From NCBI RefSeq assembly GCF_019929185.1, contig NZ_JAHZPC010000001.1, positions 186,001 to 250,000 on the forward strand: DNA of 64,000 nt, in the 5' to 3' direction. Numbering within the stretch: the first letter of the stretch is position 1; each line of letters opens with the position of its first letter. A model generated the notes under the pieces. The model saw only the letters and a program-made list of their open reading frames with translations. It had not been told where the DNA came from and did no database searches. Below, one piece after another: positions 55,146-63,999 of the stretch. This stretch comes from Streptococcus parasanguinis. GTDB taxonomy: Bacteria; Bacillota; Bacilli; Lactobacillales; Streptococcaceae. The translations under genes and the position numbers were made by a program.

Positions 55146-55376
55146 TTATTTATTCAAATTATAATTTTCTATCAAAATTTCAACGGCTTTTTCAAGTTTT
55201 TTGTAAAGAGAATCCACATTTCCATTTTTGATAATGGCAAATTGACCAGCCATGTCTGCAATTTCACCAATCGTTTTCTTTCCAATGGACAAAGTGAAAC
55301 CATCAAAAGTGTCTTTTCCGACGGTTACTTTACTATCAACGATTTGAATCTCAATTTTCTTATCTTTTTTACTCAT
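55146..55376 (-). CDS. DUF2969 family protein
   Basis: 76 residues, small and charged: KKDKKIEIQIVDSKVTVGKD at the N-terminus, FTLSIGKKTIGEIADM near 30. A conserved streptococcal protein beside ilvE and rpsA; function unknown. SD AAGAGGGTT. Confidence 0.82.
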   Translation of the reverse strand: MSKKDKKIEIQIVDSKVTVGKDTFDGFTLSIGKKTIGEIADMAGQFAIIKNGNVDSLYKKLEKAVEILIENYNLNK

Positions 55377-55437
55377 TTCAACCCTCTTTTCACTTTTTCT
55401 ATTTTACAAAAATTCTCTTGATGACGCAAGAGAAAAG

Positions 55438-55497
55438 GGAGTGGGTCAGAAAGAATTTAGTTAGAAATTCCTTCTTTCTCCCACCCCCGAAAAGGTC
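55438..55497. repeat. Long hairpin, possibly a diverged half of the 175-bp repeat; ilvE terminator
   Basis: GGGAGTGGG...CCCACCCCC encloses AAAGAATTT/AAATTCCTTCTTT. The layout (GTGGG, A/T-rich arm, TTAG loop, CCCAC) is that of the last hairpin of the 175-bp repeats, but the sequence has diverged. The remaining gap to ilvE (55498-55612) has no gene. Confidence 0.55.
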
Positions 55498-55612
55498 ATT
55501 CGGCACTCTTCTATTCCTAAAAGCGAATGAAGAGAAACATTAGCTACTGCGTTTTTTCGTTAAGACTCCTTCTCATTGAAGTCTGGACACTTTGGTCTCA
55601 GACGCTATCGGT

Positions 55613-56635
55613 TTAATCGACTTTGACAATCCATCCTTCTGGCGCTTCGACATCACCAAATTGGATACCGGTCAACTCGTCATAGAGCTTCCGTGTGATA
55701 GGACCTACTTCTGTTTCAGAATAGAAGACATGGAAGTCATCACCGTGTTGAACTCCTCCGATTGGAGAGATGACAGCTGCGGTACCACAAGCTCCTGCTT
55801 CTACAAAGCGATCCAAGTCATTGATAAAGACATCCCCTTCAATTGGTGTCATACCAAGACGGTGTTCCGCAAGGTAAAGCAAAGAGTACTTGGTGATCGA
55901 TGGCAAGATAGAAGGACTCAATGGCGTCACAAATTCGTTATTAGCAGTGATACCAAAGAAGTTTGCAGAACCAACTTCTTCAATCTTGGTGTGCGTCGCT
56001 GGATCGAGATAAATCACGTCAGAGAAGTTACGGTCATGCGCAATCTTACCTGGCAACATACTAGCTGCGTAGTTCCCACCAACTTTTGCAGCCCCTGTAC
56101 CATTTGGTGCAGCACGGTCATACTCATCTTGAATCAAGAAGTTCGTTGGAACCAAACCACCTTTAAAGTAGTTACCGACAGGCATGGCAAAGATGGTAAA
56201 GATATACTCATCTGCAGGTTTTACGCCAATAATATCTCCAATACCGATCAAAAGAGGACGAAGGTAAAGGGTAGCTCCTGTACCATACGGTGGAACATAC
56301 TCTTCATTTGCTTTTACAACTGCCTTACAAGCATCCACAAACATATCTGTTGGAACTTGAGGCATCAGCAACCGATCAGCCGTGCGTTGCAAACGTTTGG
56401 CGTTTTGATCTGGACGGAACAATTGGATGCTTCCGTCTTTTGTACGATAGGCTTTCAACCCTTCAAAGGCTTGCTGACCGTAATGCAAACTTGGAGAAGA
56501 TTCAGACAAATGCAAGGTCGCATCTTCTGTCAATTCCCCTTTTTCCCAAGCTCCATTGCGATAATGGGCTAAATAGCGATAAGGTAATTTCATATATGAA
56601 AAGCCAAGATTTTCCCAATCAAGTGATACTGTCAT
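55613..56635 (-). CDS. ilvE: Branched-chain amino acid aminotransferase
   Basis: 340 residues, PLP fold type IV. It makes Leu, Ile and Val from the keto acids, and the reverse. Seen: the PLP-Lys region NGTGAAKVGGNYAASMLP near 185, SANFFGI near 230, and GDVFINDLDRFVEAGACGTAAVI near 270. A long antisense frame across it is a shadow. The perfect CodY-type box upstream ties it to ilvD. Confidence 0.97.
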   Translation of the reverse strand: MTVSLDWENLGFSYMKLPYRYLAHYRNGAWEKGELTEDATLHLSESSPSLHYGQQAFEGLKAYRTKDGSIQLFRPDQNAKRLQRTADRLLMPQVPTDMFVDACKAVVKANEEYVPPYGTGATLYLRPLLIGIGDIIGVKPADEYIFTIFAMPVGNYFKGGLVPTNFLIQDEYDRAAPNGTGAAKVGGNYAASMLPGKIAHDRNFSDVIYLDPATHTKIEEVGSANFFGITANNEFVTPLSPSILPSITKYSLLYLAEHRLGMTPIEGDVFINDLDRFVEAGACGTAAVISPIGGVQHGDDFHVFYSETEVGPITRKLYDELTGIQFGDVEAPEGWIVKVD

Positions 56636-56712
56636 GATAATGCTCCTTTTAATTCTTTCTATTCCTAGTCGATCTGATGCAGGTCGATTCAGTTTCTCAA
56701 TCTATGTACACT

Positions 56713-56766
56713 ATTGTACACCATTTCATGAGAATTTCAAGAGAAATTTTCAATTTTCAGAAAATT
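56713..56766 (-). promoter_or_regulatory. ilvE promoter with perfect CodY-type box
   Basis: TTGAAA (56735-56740), 16 bp, TACAAT (56713-56718). At 56752-56766 lies AATTTTCAGAAAATT, an exact match to AATTTTCWGAAAATT, 11 bp upstream of the -35. Confidence 0.85.
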
Positions 56767-56773
56767 TATTTTT

Positions 56774-56812
56774 AAAGAAAGTCAGTCCTAGAATGGACCG
56801 ACGCTTTCTTTT
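56774..56812 (-). terminator. Terminator after parC
   Basis: Minus-strand AAAGAAAGCGTCGGTCC / GGACTGACTTTCTTT, imperfect stem. The T-tract is weak on the minus strand. Confidence 0.7.
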
Positions 56813-59264
56813 ATTTGATAGTGGCTGAAAAAACTTCTTGATCCGAAATGGTATCGTTGACAAAGGATCCATTGCTTGTTCTTTCAGAAATGCTTAATTG
56901 TGTCAAATCAACTTCTGTCACCTGACCTGTTGTAGAAATGATCTGAAGAATTTGATCTTGTTCTGCCACTTCTTCTTGACTCGTAAAGAGATCAAAATCT
57001 CCCTGGTCAGTGAAGACTGGACCTGCCTTGAAGACACGGTGTGGTTTATTTTTCAACTCACGCAAGACCTGTAGTCCCCGTTTAGCTCGACTGGTCACAG
57101 GAATATCGTCTTGTAACATCCGTTTGAGACTGCCTCGTTGAGTCAGAATGTACATGCTTGGAGTTGTCGACTTAAAGGCGGCAGCAACTTGATCTCCGTC
57201 TTTGAGGTTAATGGCTTTGACCCCTGCTGCTTTGGCTCCTACGACAGGGACCTCTTCAATATTGAAACGCAAGCCATACCCATTTTTAGTAATGATCATG
57301 ATGTCTTCAAGGACAACTGGTGCAACTGCTACGATACGGTCGTCTTGGTCTTTTAGCTTAGCATACTTAGTCGATTTAGAACGATAAGTCCGCCATGGGC
57401 TTAATTCCTTGCGTTCAAAGCGCTTGATTTGTCCTTGTTGAGTTGCCGCAAAGTAGGTTACTCCCTCAAACTGATCCACAATCTCCGCAAAGAGAATTTC
57501 TTCCTCTTGCTCGAAATTGGTCAAGGTCTGACTGAGGTGCTCTCCGATATCCTTCCACTTGGTATCTGTCAATTCGTGGATTGGTCGATAAATGGCATTC
57601 CCCAAGTTGGTAAAGAGTAAAAGATGCTGAGTGGTCTTAGCAGGCTCTACAAAAATCAACTCGTCATCGTCTCGCTTACCGACTTCTTCCAGTGTTGAGG
57701 CATTGAAAGAACGAGGCGAGGTCCGTTTGATATATCCAGCACGGGTTACGCTGACGAAGGTTTCCTCTTCAACAATGAGACTGGCTGTATCAATCTCGAT
57801 CGTTTTAGCAGTGTCTTGCAACTCACTGCGACGCGGATTACCAAAGAGCTTCTTGACTTCACGCAACTCTTTCTTCATAAGATTAAACATGGTCCGTTCA
57901 TCCCCAATGATGGCTGCCAAGGTTGCGATTTGCTCCTTGAGACTGGCATGCTCTTCTTCCAAGGTGACGATATCGGTATTGGTCAAACGATACAATTGCA
58001 AGGTAACAATAGCTTCTGCTTGTTCTTCCGTGAAATCGTAGCTGACCTTGAGGTTTTCTTTAGCATCTGCCTTATTATCAGAAGCACGGATCAAGGCAAT
58101 CACTTCATCAAGGATTGAAATGACGCGAATCAAGCCTTCTACGATATGGAGGCGTCGTTCTGCCTTTTCCTTATCAAAGCGCGAGCGAGCGACAATGATA
58201 TCCCGACGGTGAGCAATGTAGCTAGAGAGAATCGGTACAATCCCCACTTGACGAGGGGTATAATTGTCAATCGCCACCATATTGAAGTTGTAGTTGACCT
58301 GCAAATCTGTGTACTTAAACAAGTAGTTCAAGATCAAGTCTGCATTGGCATCTTTTTTGAGCTCAATGGCAATACGAAGACCATCTCGGTCAGACTCATC
58401 CCGAACCTCAGCGATACCTGCAACCTTGTTGTTGACACGAACATCATCGATCTTCTTGACCAAGACAGCCTTGTTGATCTCATAAGGGATCTCGGTAACA
58501 ACGATTTGCTGCTTACCACCTTTGAGCTGCTCGATCTCTGTCTTAGAGCGGACAACCACCCGACCCTTACCAGTTTCATAGGCTTTCTTAATCTCATCCC
58601 GGCCTTGGATAATGGCACCCGTTGGGAAATCAGGTCCAGGCAAGAATTCCATCAACTTATCGACCTTAGCAGAAGGATGGTCGATCATGTAGACCACGGC
58701 ATCGATGACTTCAGCAAGGTTGTGTGGCGGAATATCTGTCGCGTAACCAGCTGAAATCCCTGTAGCTCCATTGACCAAGAGGTTTGGAAAGGCTGCCGGC
58801 AAAACAGTTGGCTCTTTTTCTGTATCGTCAAAGTTCCAGGCAAATGGTACTGTGTTCTTTTCGATATCTTGCAAAAGATAACCCGCAATTTCAGACAAGC
58901 GTGCTTCGGTATAACGCATGGCTGCCGGTGGATCACCGTCCATGGAACCATTGTTTCCGTGCATTTCGACTAGAATCTCACGATTTTTCCAGTCCTGAGA
59001 CATGCGGACCATGGCATCATAGATAGAACTGTCCCCGTGAGGGTGGAAATTCCCCATGATATTTCCGACAGACTTGGCAGACTTGCGGTAGCCTTTGTCA
59101 TGGGTATTGCCATCCTTATTCATCGAATAAAGGATCCGCCGTTGTACAGGTTTCAAGCCATCCCGAATATCAGGAAGAGCCCGCTCTTGAATAATGTATT
59201 TGGAGTAGCGACCAAAGCGCTCCCCCATGATGTCCTCCAGGGACATATTTTGAATATTAGACAT
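56811..59264 (-). CDS. parC: DNA topoisomerase IV subunit A
   Basis: 817 residues from ATG 59264 (MSNIQNMSLEDIMGERFGRY). A TTG three codons earlier is in frame. Seen: [22 protein letters not shown] with Ser79 and Asp83 (susceptible type), catalytic Tyr in AAMRYTEARL, and Asn137, the residue usual in viridans streptococci where pneumococcus has Lys. It decatenates chromosomes with ParE. Confidence 0.97.
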   Translation of the reverse strand: MSNIQNMSLEDIMGERFGRYSKYIIQERALPDIRDGLKPVQRRILYSMNKDGNTHDKGYRKSAKSVGNIMGNFHPHGDSSIYDAMVRMSQDWKNREILVEMHGNNGSMDGDPPAAMRYTEARLSEIAGYLLQDIEKNTVPFAWNFDDTEKEPTVLPAAFPNLLVNGATGISAGYATDIPPHNLAEVIDAVVYMIDHPSAKVDKLMEFLPGPDFPTGAIIQGRDEIKKAYETGKGRVVVRSKTEIEQLKGGKQQIVVTEIPYEINKAVLVKKIDDVRVNNKVAGIAEVRDESDRDGLRIAIELKKDANADLILNYLFKYTDLQVNYNFNMVAIDNYTPRQVGIVPILSSYIAHRRDIIVARSRFDKEKAERRLHIVEGLIRVISILDEVIALIRASDNKADAKENLKVSYDFTEEQAEAIVTLQLYRLTNTDIVTLEEEHASLKEQIATLAAIIGDERTMFNLMKKELREVKKLFGNPRRSELQDTAKTIEIDTASLIVEEETFVSVTRAGYIKRTSPRSFNASTLEEVGKRDDDELIFVEPAKTTQHLLLFTNLGNAIYRPIHELTDTKWKDIGEHLSQTLTNFEQEEEILFAEIVDQFEGVTYFAATQQGQIKRFERKELSPWRTYRSKSTKYAKLKDQDDRIVAVAPVVLEDIMIITKNGYGLRFNIEEVPVVGAKAAGVKAINLKDGDQVAAAFKSTTPSMYILTQRGSLKRMLQDDIPVTSRAKRGLQVLRELKNKPHRVFKAGPVFTDQGDFDLFTSQEEVAEQDQILQIISTTGQVTEVDLTQLSISERTSNGSFVNDTISDQEVFSATIK

Positions 59265-59372
59265 AAGATACAAAGCCCTTAAAAATACAAAGTGAAAATT
59301 AGAAATTTATCTTTTTCACACAGCACTCAGGGCGTGTTCAACTCCTTTCAAAGAATGTTGAGTAGTCTTTTA

Positions 59373-59413
59373 GGAAAAAGGAATTCGGTTACACCAAGTA
59401 ACCAAACGTTCCT
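59373..59413 (-). terminator. Terminator after the ANT(6)-like gene
   Basis: Minus-strand AGGAACGTTTGGTTAC / GTAACCGAATTCCT stem with TTGGT loop, then TTTTTCC. Confidence 0.85.
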
Positions 59414-59436
59414 TTCTGATGTTTAAAATAAATTCA

Positions 59437-60255
59437 TTAATGATTAGAAAGTTTCTCTTTAGCATAAGAAGTCATTTTCTCTGCAACTTCCATATCGTAA
59501 GTAAATCCCATCTTTTGGGCCAGAATTTGAGCTTCTCGATTGAATAGCCCCATGGTAGCAAATAAAGACTGAGTGATTTTATCGATACTAGATAAATCAA
59601 GCAGTGCTGAGAACTCCTTCTCTTGCCCGGCTGGTAGATACTGGAAGAGGTGCTTGTAGTTCTTTCCGATATCAACTACTCCCCTATCGCTTGCTACCTG
59701 CCAAGCTAAGAACTTGAGAAGTTCTTGCTGACAAATGCCATAGAGATGATCAGTCGCATAGATAAGCTGATTTCTTCGAATGGCTTTTACAACATAAGCC
59801 GATACCCACCAAAATTCATTGCAGGATGCTGCAAATTCCTCTTCAGTAGGCGGACAGGTCCAGTAGCGTTTTGGGCTTGGGAAATACGATTCAAACAAAC
59901 CTTTGTCATCTTTTATAACTTCAAAATTTGCTTCGCTGTCTACCCACTCTTGGATATACTCCTTAGGACAGAGGGTCAAATCAATGCGATTTCCATCTTC
60001 AAAAAGCATGAGATAAAGATGACGATGGTCTACTACGTTATGTTGTGAAATCAGGCGATTTCCAAACTGGTTTAGCCAAGATAAATCTGAAATCAGGTCT
60101 TCCAGATCATCAACTATATAGACCACATCGTAATCTTGAAACTCATCTTTTACGGACTGAGGATTCGTTCGGGATCCGGATAAAGCAATTGCTTCTACTT
60201 TCAGAGCATCAGCTATCTGCAAGATCAGAGTCATCATTTCTGTATCAGTTCTCAT
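59437..60255 (-). CDS. ANT(6)-like aminoglycoside 6-nucleotidyltransferase homologue
   Basis: 272 residues, near the family length of about 285-300. Seen: ALSGSRTNPQSVKDEFQDYDVVYIV (GSR plus the D-x-D metal pair), LMLFEDGNRIDLTL with the third acid, and CNEFWWVSAYVVKAI. All key ANT(6) motifs are present, so it is probably active on something; resistance to streptomycin cannot be inferred. It stands between parE and parC with its own terminator. GC and codon use look native. Confidence 0.88.
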   Translation of the reverse strand: MRTDTEMMTLILQIADALKVEAIALSGSRTNPQSVKDEFQDYDVVYIVDDLEDLISDLSWLNQFGNRLISQHNVVDHRHLYLMLFEDGNRIDLTLCPKEYIQEWVDSEANFEVIKDDKGLFESYFPSPKRYWTCPPTEEEFAASCNEFWWVSAYVVKAIRRNQLIYATDHLYGICQQELLKFLAWQVASDRGVVDIGKNYKHLFQYLPAGQEKEFSALLDLSSIDKITQSLFATMGLFNREAQILAQKMGFTYDMEVAEKMTSYAKEKLSNH

Positions 60256-60310
60256 GTCGATTCCTTAACATTTCTACATTACGGCTTATTTATTTTATAG
60301 TAGAAAGTAA

Positions 60311-62260
60311 TTAAAATACCGTATTTTCTTCCAAGGTAAACTTAACGTTATCTTCGATCCATTGGCGCCGAGGTGCAGCCTTATCTCCCATGAGGACTGA
60401 GACGCGGCGTTCTGCACGAGCTAGATCATCAATGGTGACACGGATCAAAGTACGGGTCTCTGGGTTCATGGTGGTTTCCCAAAGCTGATCCGCATTCATT
60501 TCCCCCAACCCTTTGTAACGTTGGAGGGTTGCGCCACGGCCAAAGGTCCGACGCAACTCCTCTAATTCGCTATCTGTCCAAGCATAGGCCACTTCTTCTT
60601 TCTTGCCTTTGCCTTTGGACATCTTATAAAGAGGAGGAAGCGCAATGTAGACATGCCCTGCTTCTACCAAAGGGCGCATATAGCGATAGAAGAAAGTTAG
60701 GAGAAGGGTTTGAATGTGGGCACCATCTGTATCCGCATCGGTCATGATAATGATCTTATCGTAGTTGGCATCTTCCACAGAGAAATCTGCCCCAACTCCT
60801 GCACCAATAGTGTAGATCATGGTGTTGATTTCCTCGTTCTTGAGAATATCACTCATATTGGCTTTCTCGGTATTGAGAACCTTCCCACGAAGGGGGAGAA
60901 TCGCTTGGAACTTACGGTCCCGTCCTTGTTTGGCAGAACCGCCGGCTGAGTCTCCTTCGACTAGATAGAGTTCATTCTTCTTAGGATTTTTAGACTGGGC
61001 CGGTGTCAATTTACCAGATAAAAGTCCTTTGTCCTTTTTGCTCTTCTTGCCATTTCGGCTTTCATCCCGCGCTTTTCGGGCTGCTTCACGCGCATCCCGG
61101 GCCTTAATAGCCTTACGAATGAGATTAGAAGCCAATTCTCCATTTTCCATGAGGAAGAAGGTCAATTTATCAGAAACAATGCTATCAACGACTGGACGAG
61201 CTAAGGGACTTCCTAATTTGTCTTTGGTTTGCCCTTCAAACTGCAAATGGGCTTCTGGAACCAAGATCGAAAGAACAGCAGACAAACCTTCGCGGTAGTC
61301 TGATCCCTCTAGGTTCTTGTCTTTTTCTTTGAGAAGACCCGTCTTTCTTGCATAGTCGTTCATGGCCTTGGTAATGGCTGTCTTCAGACCTGTCTCATGG
61401 GTTCCCCCATCTTTGGTACGGACATTATTAACGAAGGACAAGATATTATCTGAGTAACCATCATTGTATTGCATGGCCACTTCTACCTGAAAACCATCTG
61501 ATTCGCCACTAAAGTAAAGAACAGGTGTCAAAGTTTCCTTATCTTCGTTCAAGTACTCTACAAAATCTTGGACACCATTTTCATAATGAAAGGCCACATG
61601 GTTGTCTTCTTCCTTGCGGAGGTCGGTCAGCGTCAGCGTTACGTCCTTAAGCAAGAAAGCTGATTCTTTGATCCTCTCAGCAATGGTATTAAATTTGAAA
61701 TCCGTCGTTGAAAAGATGGTTGGATCCGGCATGAAGGTGACCTTGGTCCCTGTCTTAGACTTGGGAGCCGTTCCTATCTTCTCGAGAGTAGTGACAGGTT
61801 TCCCGCCATCTTCAAAGCGTTGCTTGTAGACAGCTCCATCACGGGTAATTTCTACCTCAAGCCAACTAGAAAGGGCATTGACGACAGAAGATCCCACTCC
61901 GTGAAGACCTCCAGATGTCTTATAACCTCCTTGACCAAACTTCCCTCCGGCGTGGAGGACCGTAAAGATCACCTCAACGGTTGGTTTACCCATAGCATGC
62001 ATCCCGGTCGGCATTCCACGTCCCTGGTCTTCTACCGATAGCGAACCATCTTTATTAATCGTTACATCGATTTGTGAGCCAAAGCCAGACAAGGCTTCAT
62101 CGACCGCATTATCCACGATCTCCCAGACCATGTGATGCAAGCCATTTCCGTCGGTCGATCCGATATACATCCCTGGACGTTTACGGACTGCATCCAACCC
62201 TTCTAGTACCTGAATGGCATCGTCATTATAATTATTAATATTGATTTCCTTTTTTGCCAC
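60311..62260 (-). CDS. parE: DNA topoisomerase IV subunit B
   Basis: 649 residues from GTG 62260 with AGGAGG eight bases upstream. GHKL ATPase domain (VDNAVDEALSG, GRGMPTGMH, GLHGVGSSVVNAL), then the TOPRIM domain (LVEGDSAGGSAKQGRDRKFQ, MTDADTDGAHI). TTGCAA/TAATAT promoter at 62290-62318. Divergent from plsY, as in other streptococci. Confidence 0.97.
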   Translation of the reverse strand: MAKKEININNYNDDAIQVLEGLDAVRKRPGMYIGSTDGNGLHHMVWEIVDNAVDEALSGFGSQIDVTINKDGSLSVEDQGRGMPTGMHAMGKPTVEVIFTVLHAGGKFGQGGYKTSGGLHGVGSSVVNALSSWLEVEITRDGAVYKQRFEDGGKPVTTLEKIGTAPKSKTGTKVTFMPDPTIFSTTDFKFNTIAERIKESAFLLKDVTLTLTDLRKEEDNHVAFHYENGVQDFVEYLNEDKETLTPVLYFSGESDGFQVEVAMQYNDGYSDNILSFVNNVRTKDGGTHETGLKTAITKAMNDYARKTGLLKEKDKNLEGSDYREGLSAVLSILVPEAHLQFEGQTKDKLGSPLARPVVDSIVSDKLTFFLMENGELASNLIRKAIKARDAREAARKARDESRNGKKSKKDKGLLSGKLTPAQSKNPKKNELYLVEGDSAGGSAKQGRDRKFQAILPLRGKVLNTEKANMSDILKNEEINTMIYTIGAGVGADFSVEDANYDKIIIMTDADTDGAHIQTLLLTFFYRYMRPLVEAGHVYIALPPLYKMSKGKGKKEEVAYAWTDSELEELRRTFGRGATLQRYKGLGEMNADQLWETTMNPETRTLIRVTIDDLARAERRVSVLMGDKAAPRRQWIEDNVKFTLEENTVF

Positions 62261-62289
62261 AAGGAACCTCCTGTTTGTTCATCTTTTCT

Positions 62290-62318
62290 ATATTACAGTT
62301 TTTTAGGAAATTTTGCAA
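62290..62318 (-). promoter_or_regulatory. parE promoter
   Basis: TTGCAA (62313-62318), 17 bp, TAATAT (62290-62295) with TG before it. Confidence 0.7.
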
Positions 62319-62433
62319 AATTTTTTCTCTCTATATGGAGATTTCTATATCTCAGTAAAAAAAGCTGGCTGGACACTTTCTTCAGATGTCACACTTGAAC
62401 TCCAGAAATTGCTTTTTCTATCGTTGGCTTTTT

Positions 62434-62441
62434 GATATAAT
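62434..62441 (+). promoter_or_regulatory. Extended -10 abutting the plsY start codon
   Basis: TGATATAAT with TATAAT at 62436-62441, then GAAGGT, then ATG-ATG at 62448. GAAGG could serve the second ATG. Confidence 0.65.
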
Positions 62442-62447
62442 GAAGGT

Positions 62448-63092
62448 ATGATGAAAGAAATAAGTGTTTTAATTTTAGCCTATCTGTTAGGCTCCATTCC
62501 TTCGGGATTATGGATTGGGAAAATCTTTTTCCATATTAATTTACGAGAACATGGATCAGGCAATACAGGAACGACCAATACCTTCCGGATCTTAGGAAAA
62601 AAAGCTGGGATCATTGTCTTTGCGATTGATTTCTTGAAAGGGACACTGGCCGTCCTCCTTCCGACTTTCTTCGGAATTCAGGGGATCTCACCGATGGTCT
62701 TTGGTCTCTTAGCTGTTTTAGGTCACACTTTTCCAATTTTTGCTGGATTCAAGGGGGGAAAAGCAGTGGCGACAAGTGCTGGTGTCTTACTCGGCTTCTC
62801 GCCTATCCTACTACTAATCTTAGCTGTTTATTTTGTAGCCAGCCTTTATTTAACCAGTATGATTTCGTTTTCGAGTGTTACTGTTGCGCTACTCGCCATT
62901 TTATCGGTCCTCCTTCTTCCTTTGACTGGATGGATCTTGCACGGTTATGATCCGCTTTTTACAGTCATTGTCTTGGCCTTAGCGACCTTGATCATTCTTC
63001 GTCACAAAGACAATATCCAACGGATCAAAGAGAAAAAAGAAAATCTCATCCCTTGGGGAAAGAACATCACCCACCAACAACTAAAAAACTAG
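62448..63092 (+). CDS. plsY: Glycerol-3-phosphate acyltransferase (acyl-phosphate type)
   Basis: 214 residues, five or six membrane segments. It acylates G3P with acyl phosphate, the first step of phospholipid synthesis. Seen: [15 protein letters not shown] (motif 1) near 35, and [15 protein letters not shown] (motif 2) near 100. Start codon ATG 62448 or 62451. Tail [13 protein letters not shown] is basic and cytosolic. Confidence 0.95.
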   Translation: MMKEISVLILAYLLGSIPSGLWIGKIFFHINLREHGSGNTGTTNTFRILGKKAGIIVFAIDFLKGTLAVLLPTFFGIQGISPMVFGLLAVLGHTFPIFAGFKGGKAVATSAGVLLGFSPILLLILAVYFVASLYLTSMISFSSVTVALLAILSVLLLPLTGWILHGYDPLFTVIVLALATLIILRHKDNIQRIKEKKENLIPWGKNITHQQLKN

Positions 63093-63113
63093 AGCCTGCG
63101 CTCTAGTTTTTTT
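63083..63113 (+). terminator. Terminator after plsY
   Basis: AAAAACTAGAG / CTCTAGTTTTTTT stem, CCTGCG loop; overlaps the plsY stop. Confidence 0.93.
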
Positions 63114-63166
63114 ATGATTTGAACGGAAGTCATTTTACATTTCTCAAGCTCTGAAATCTGTATCCA

Positions 63167-63577
63167 CTATAAAGCATCGACTAAGTCCATCAAAATTTCC
63201 ATAGGAGTTTTTCTCCTACGACCATTAACAGTTTCGATCATGTGATAAACTTTTAAACGATTGTCATTGCTAAAGACAAACTCAAAGCGAAATTGACGTC
63301 CATTGGGTGCCACTGTATCAAATTTTGTTTTATATTTATCATGAACAGGGCTAACTGGAAATTTATTAAAGAGCAAGCGTCGTTTCTCTCCTGCTTCTTT
63401 CAGACAATTTTCTAGTTCCTGACAATAGTTGTAAAACAGCTGATAGAGGTCTTCTTCTGAAATTCTTCTTCTCCGAACCAATGATTTAAAATCCGAAAAA
63501 TTTCTGCGCGGGATTTCAATGCTAAATGAGAAGCCCTCTTGGTTGATTCTTTCTAAAAATGCATCTCTTGAAATCAT
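63167..63577 (-). CDS. Unknown protein, paralogue of the next gene
   Basis: 136 residues from ATG 63577 (MISRDAFLERINQEGFSF). The frame is open to a TTG at 63637, but this ATG lines up exactly with the start of the neighbouring paralogue. Shared segments: NQEGFSF, NFSDFKSLVRRRRISEEDLY, GRQFRFEFVFSNDNRLKVY and ETVNGRRRKTPMEIL. Basic, no signal or membrane segment. Not recognised. Confidence 0.7.
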   Translation of the reverse strand: MISRDAFLERINQEGFSFSIEIPRRNFSDFKSLVRRRRISEEDLYQLFYNYCQELENCLKEAGEKRRLLFNKFPVSPVHDKYKTKFDTVAPNGRQFRFEFVFSNDNRLKVYHMIETVNGRRRKTPMEILMDLVDAL

Positions 63578-63633
63578 AGAACCACTCTTTCTTTTATCAA
63601 TCTGTAGTGAACCCTTATTGTTTCTATACACAG

Positions 63634-63999
63634 TCAATCCATTATGTAGTCAAGCAGATCCATCAGGGTGAGTTTCTTACGACCATTGACGGTCTCAAAG
63701 AGATTATAAACTCTTAGTTGTTGGTTCTTTTTAAAAGCAAACTCAAAGCGAAACTCCCGGCCATTGCATGCCACTATATAAAATCCGGTCTGATACTTCC
63801 TCTTATCCTCTACTACTTTCATTTGCCGGTCTTCTACCTCTCTACAAAGTGAAAGAAAGATCTGATAGAGTTGCTCCTCAGAGAGCCTTTTTCTCCAAAC
63901 TAATGACTTGAAGTTATTGTACCGCCACCATGGGATTTGGATATTGAAGGAAAAACCTTCCTGATTGGCTTTATCGATAAATGCTTTTCTGGAGACCAT
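63634..63999 (-). CDS. Unknown protein, tandem paralogue
   Basis: 121 residues with ATG at 63999, at the window edge, so the upstream context is missing and the start is provisional. MVSRKAFIDKANQEGFSF, NNFKSLVWRKRLSEEQLYQ, GREFRFEFAFKKNQQLRVY, ETVNGRKKLTLMDLL. About 40-45% identical by eye to the following gene. A third copy could lie beyond the edge. Confidence 0.7.
   Translation of the reverse strand: MVSRKAFIDKANQEGFSFNIQIPWWRYNNFKSLVWRKRLSEEQLYQIFLSLCREVEDRQMKVVEDKRKYQTGFYIVACNGREFRFEFAFKKNQQLRVYNLFETVNGRKKLTLMDLLDYIMD

Noticed and set aside
55592..56572. 326-codon plus-strand frame across ilvE
   Set aside because: Antisense shadow of ilvE: no SD, Cys- and Trp-rich composition unlike a real protein, and ilvE on the other strand is unmistakable.
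58146..58754. 202-codon plus-strand frame across parC
   Set aside because: Shadow of the parC coding sequence.
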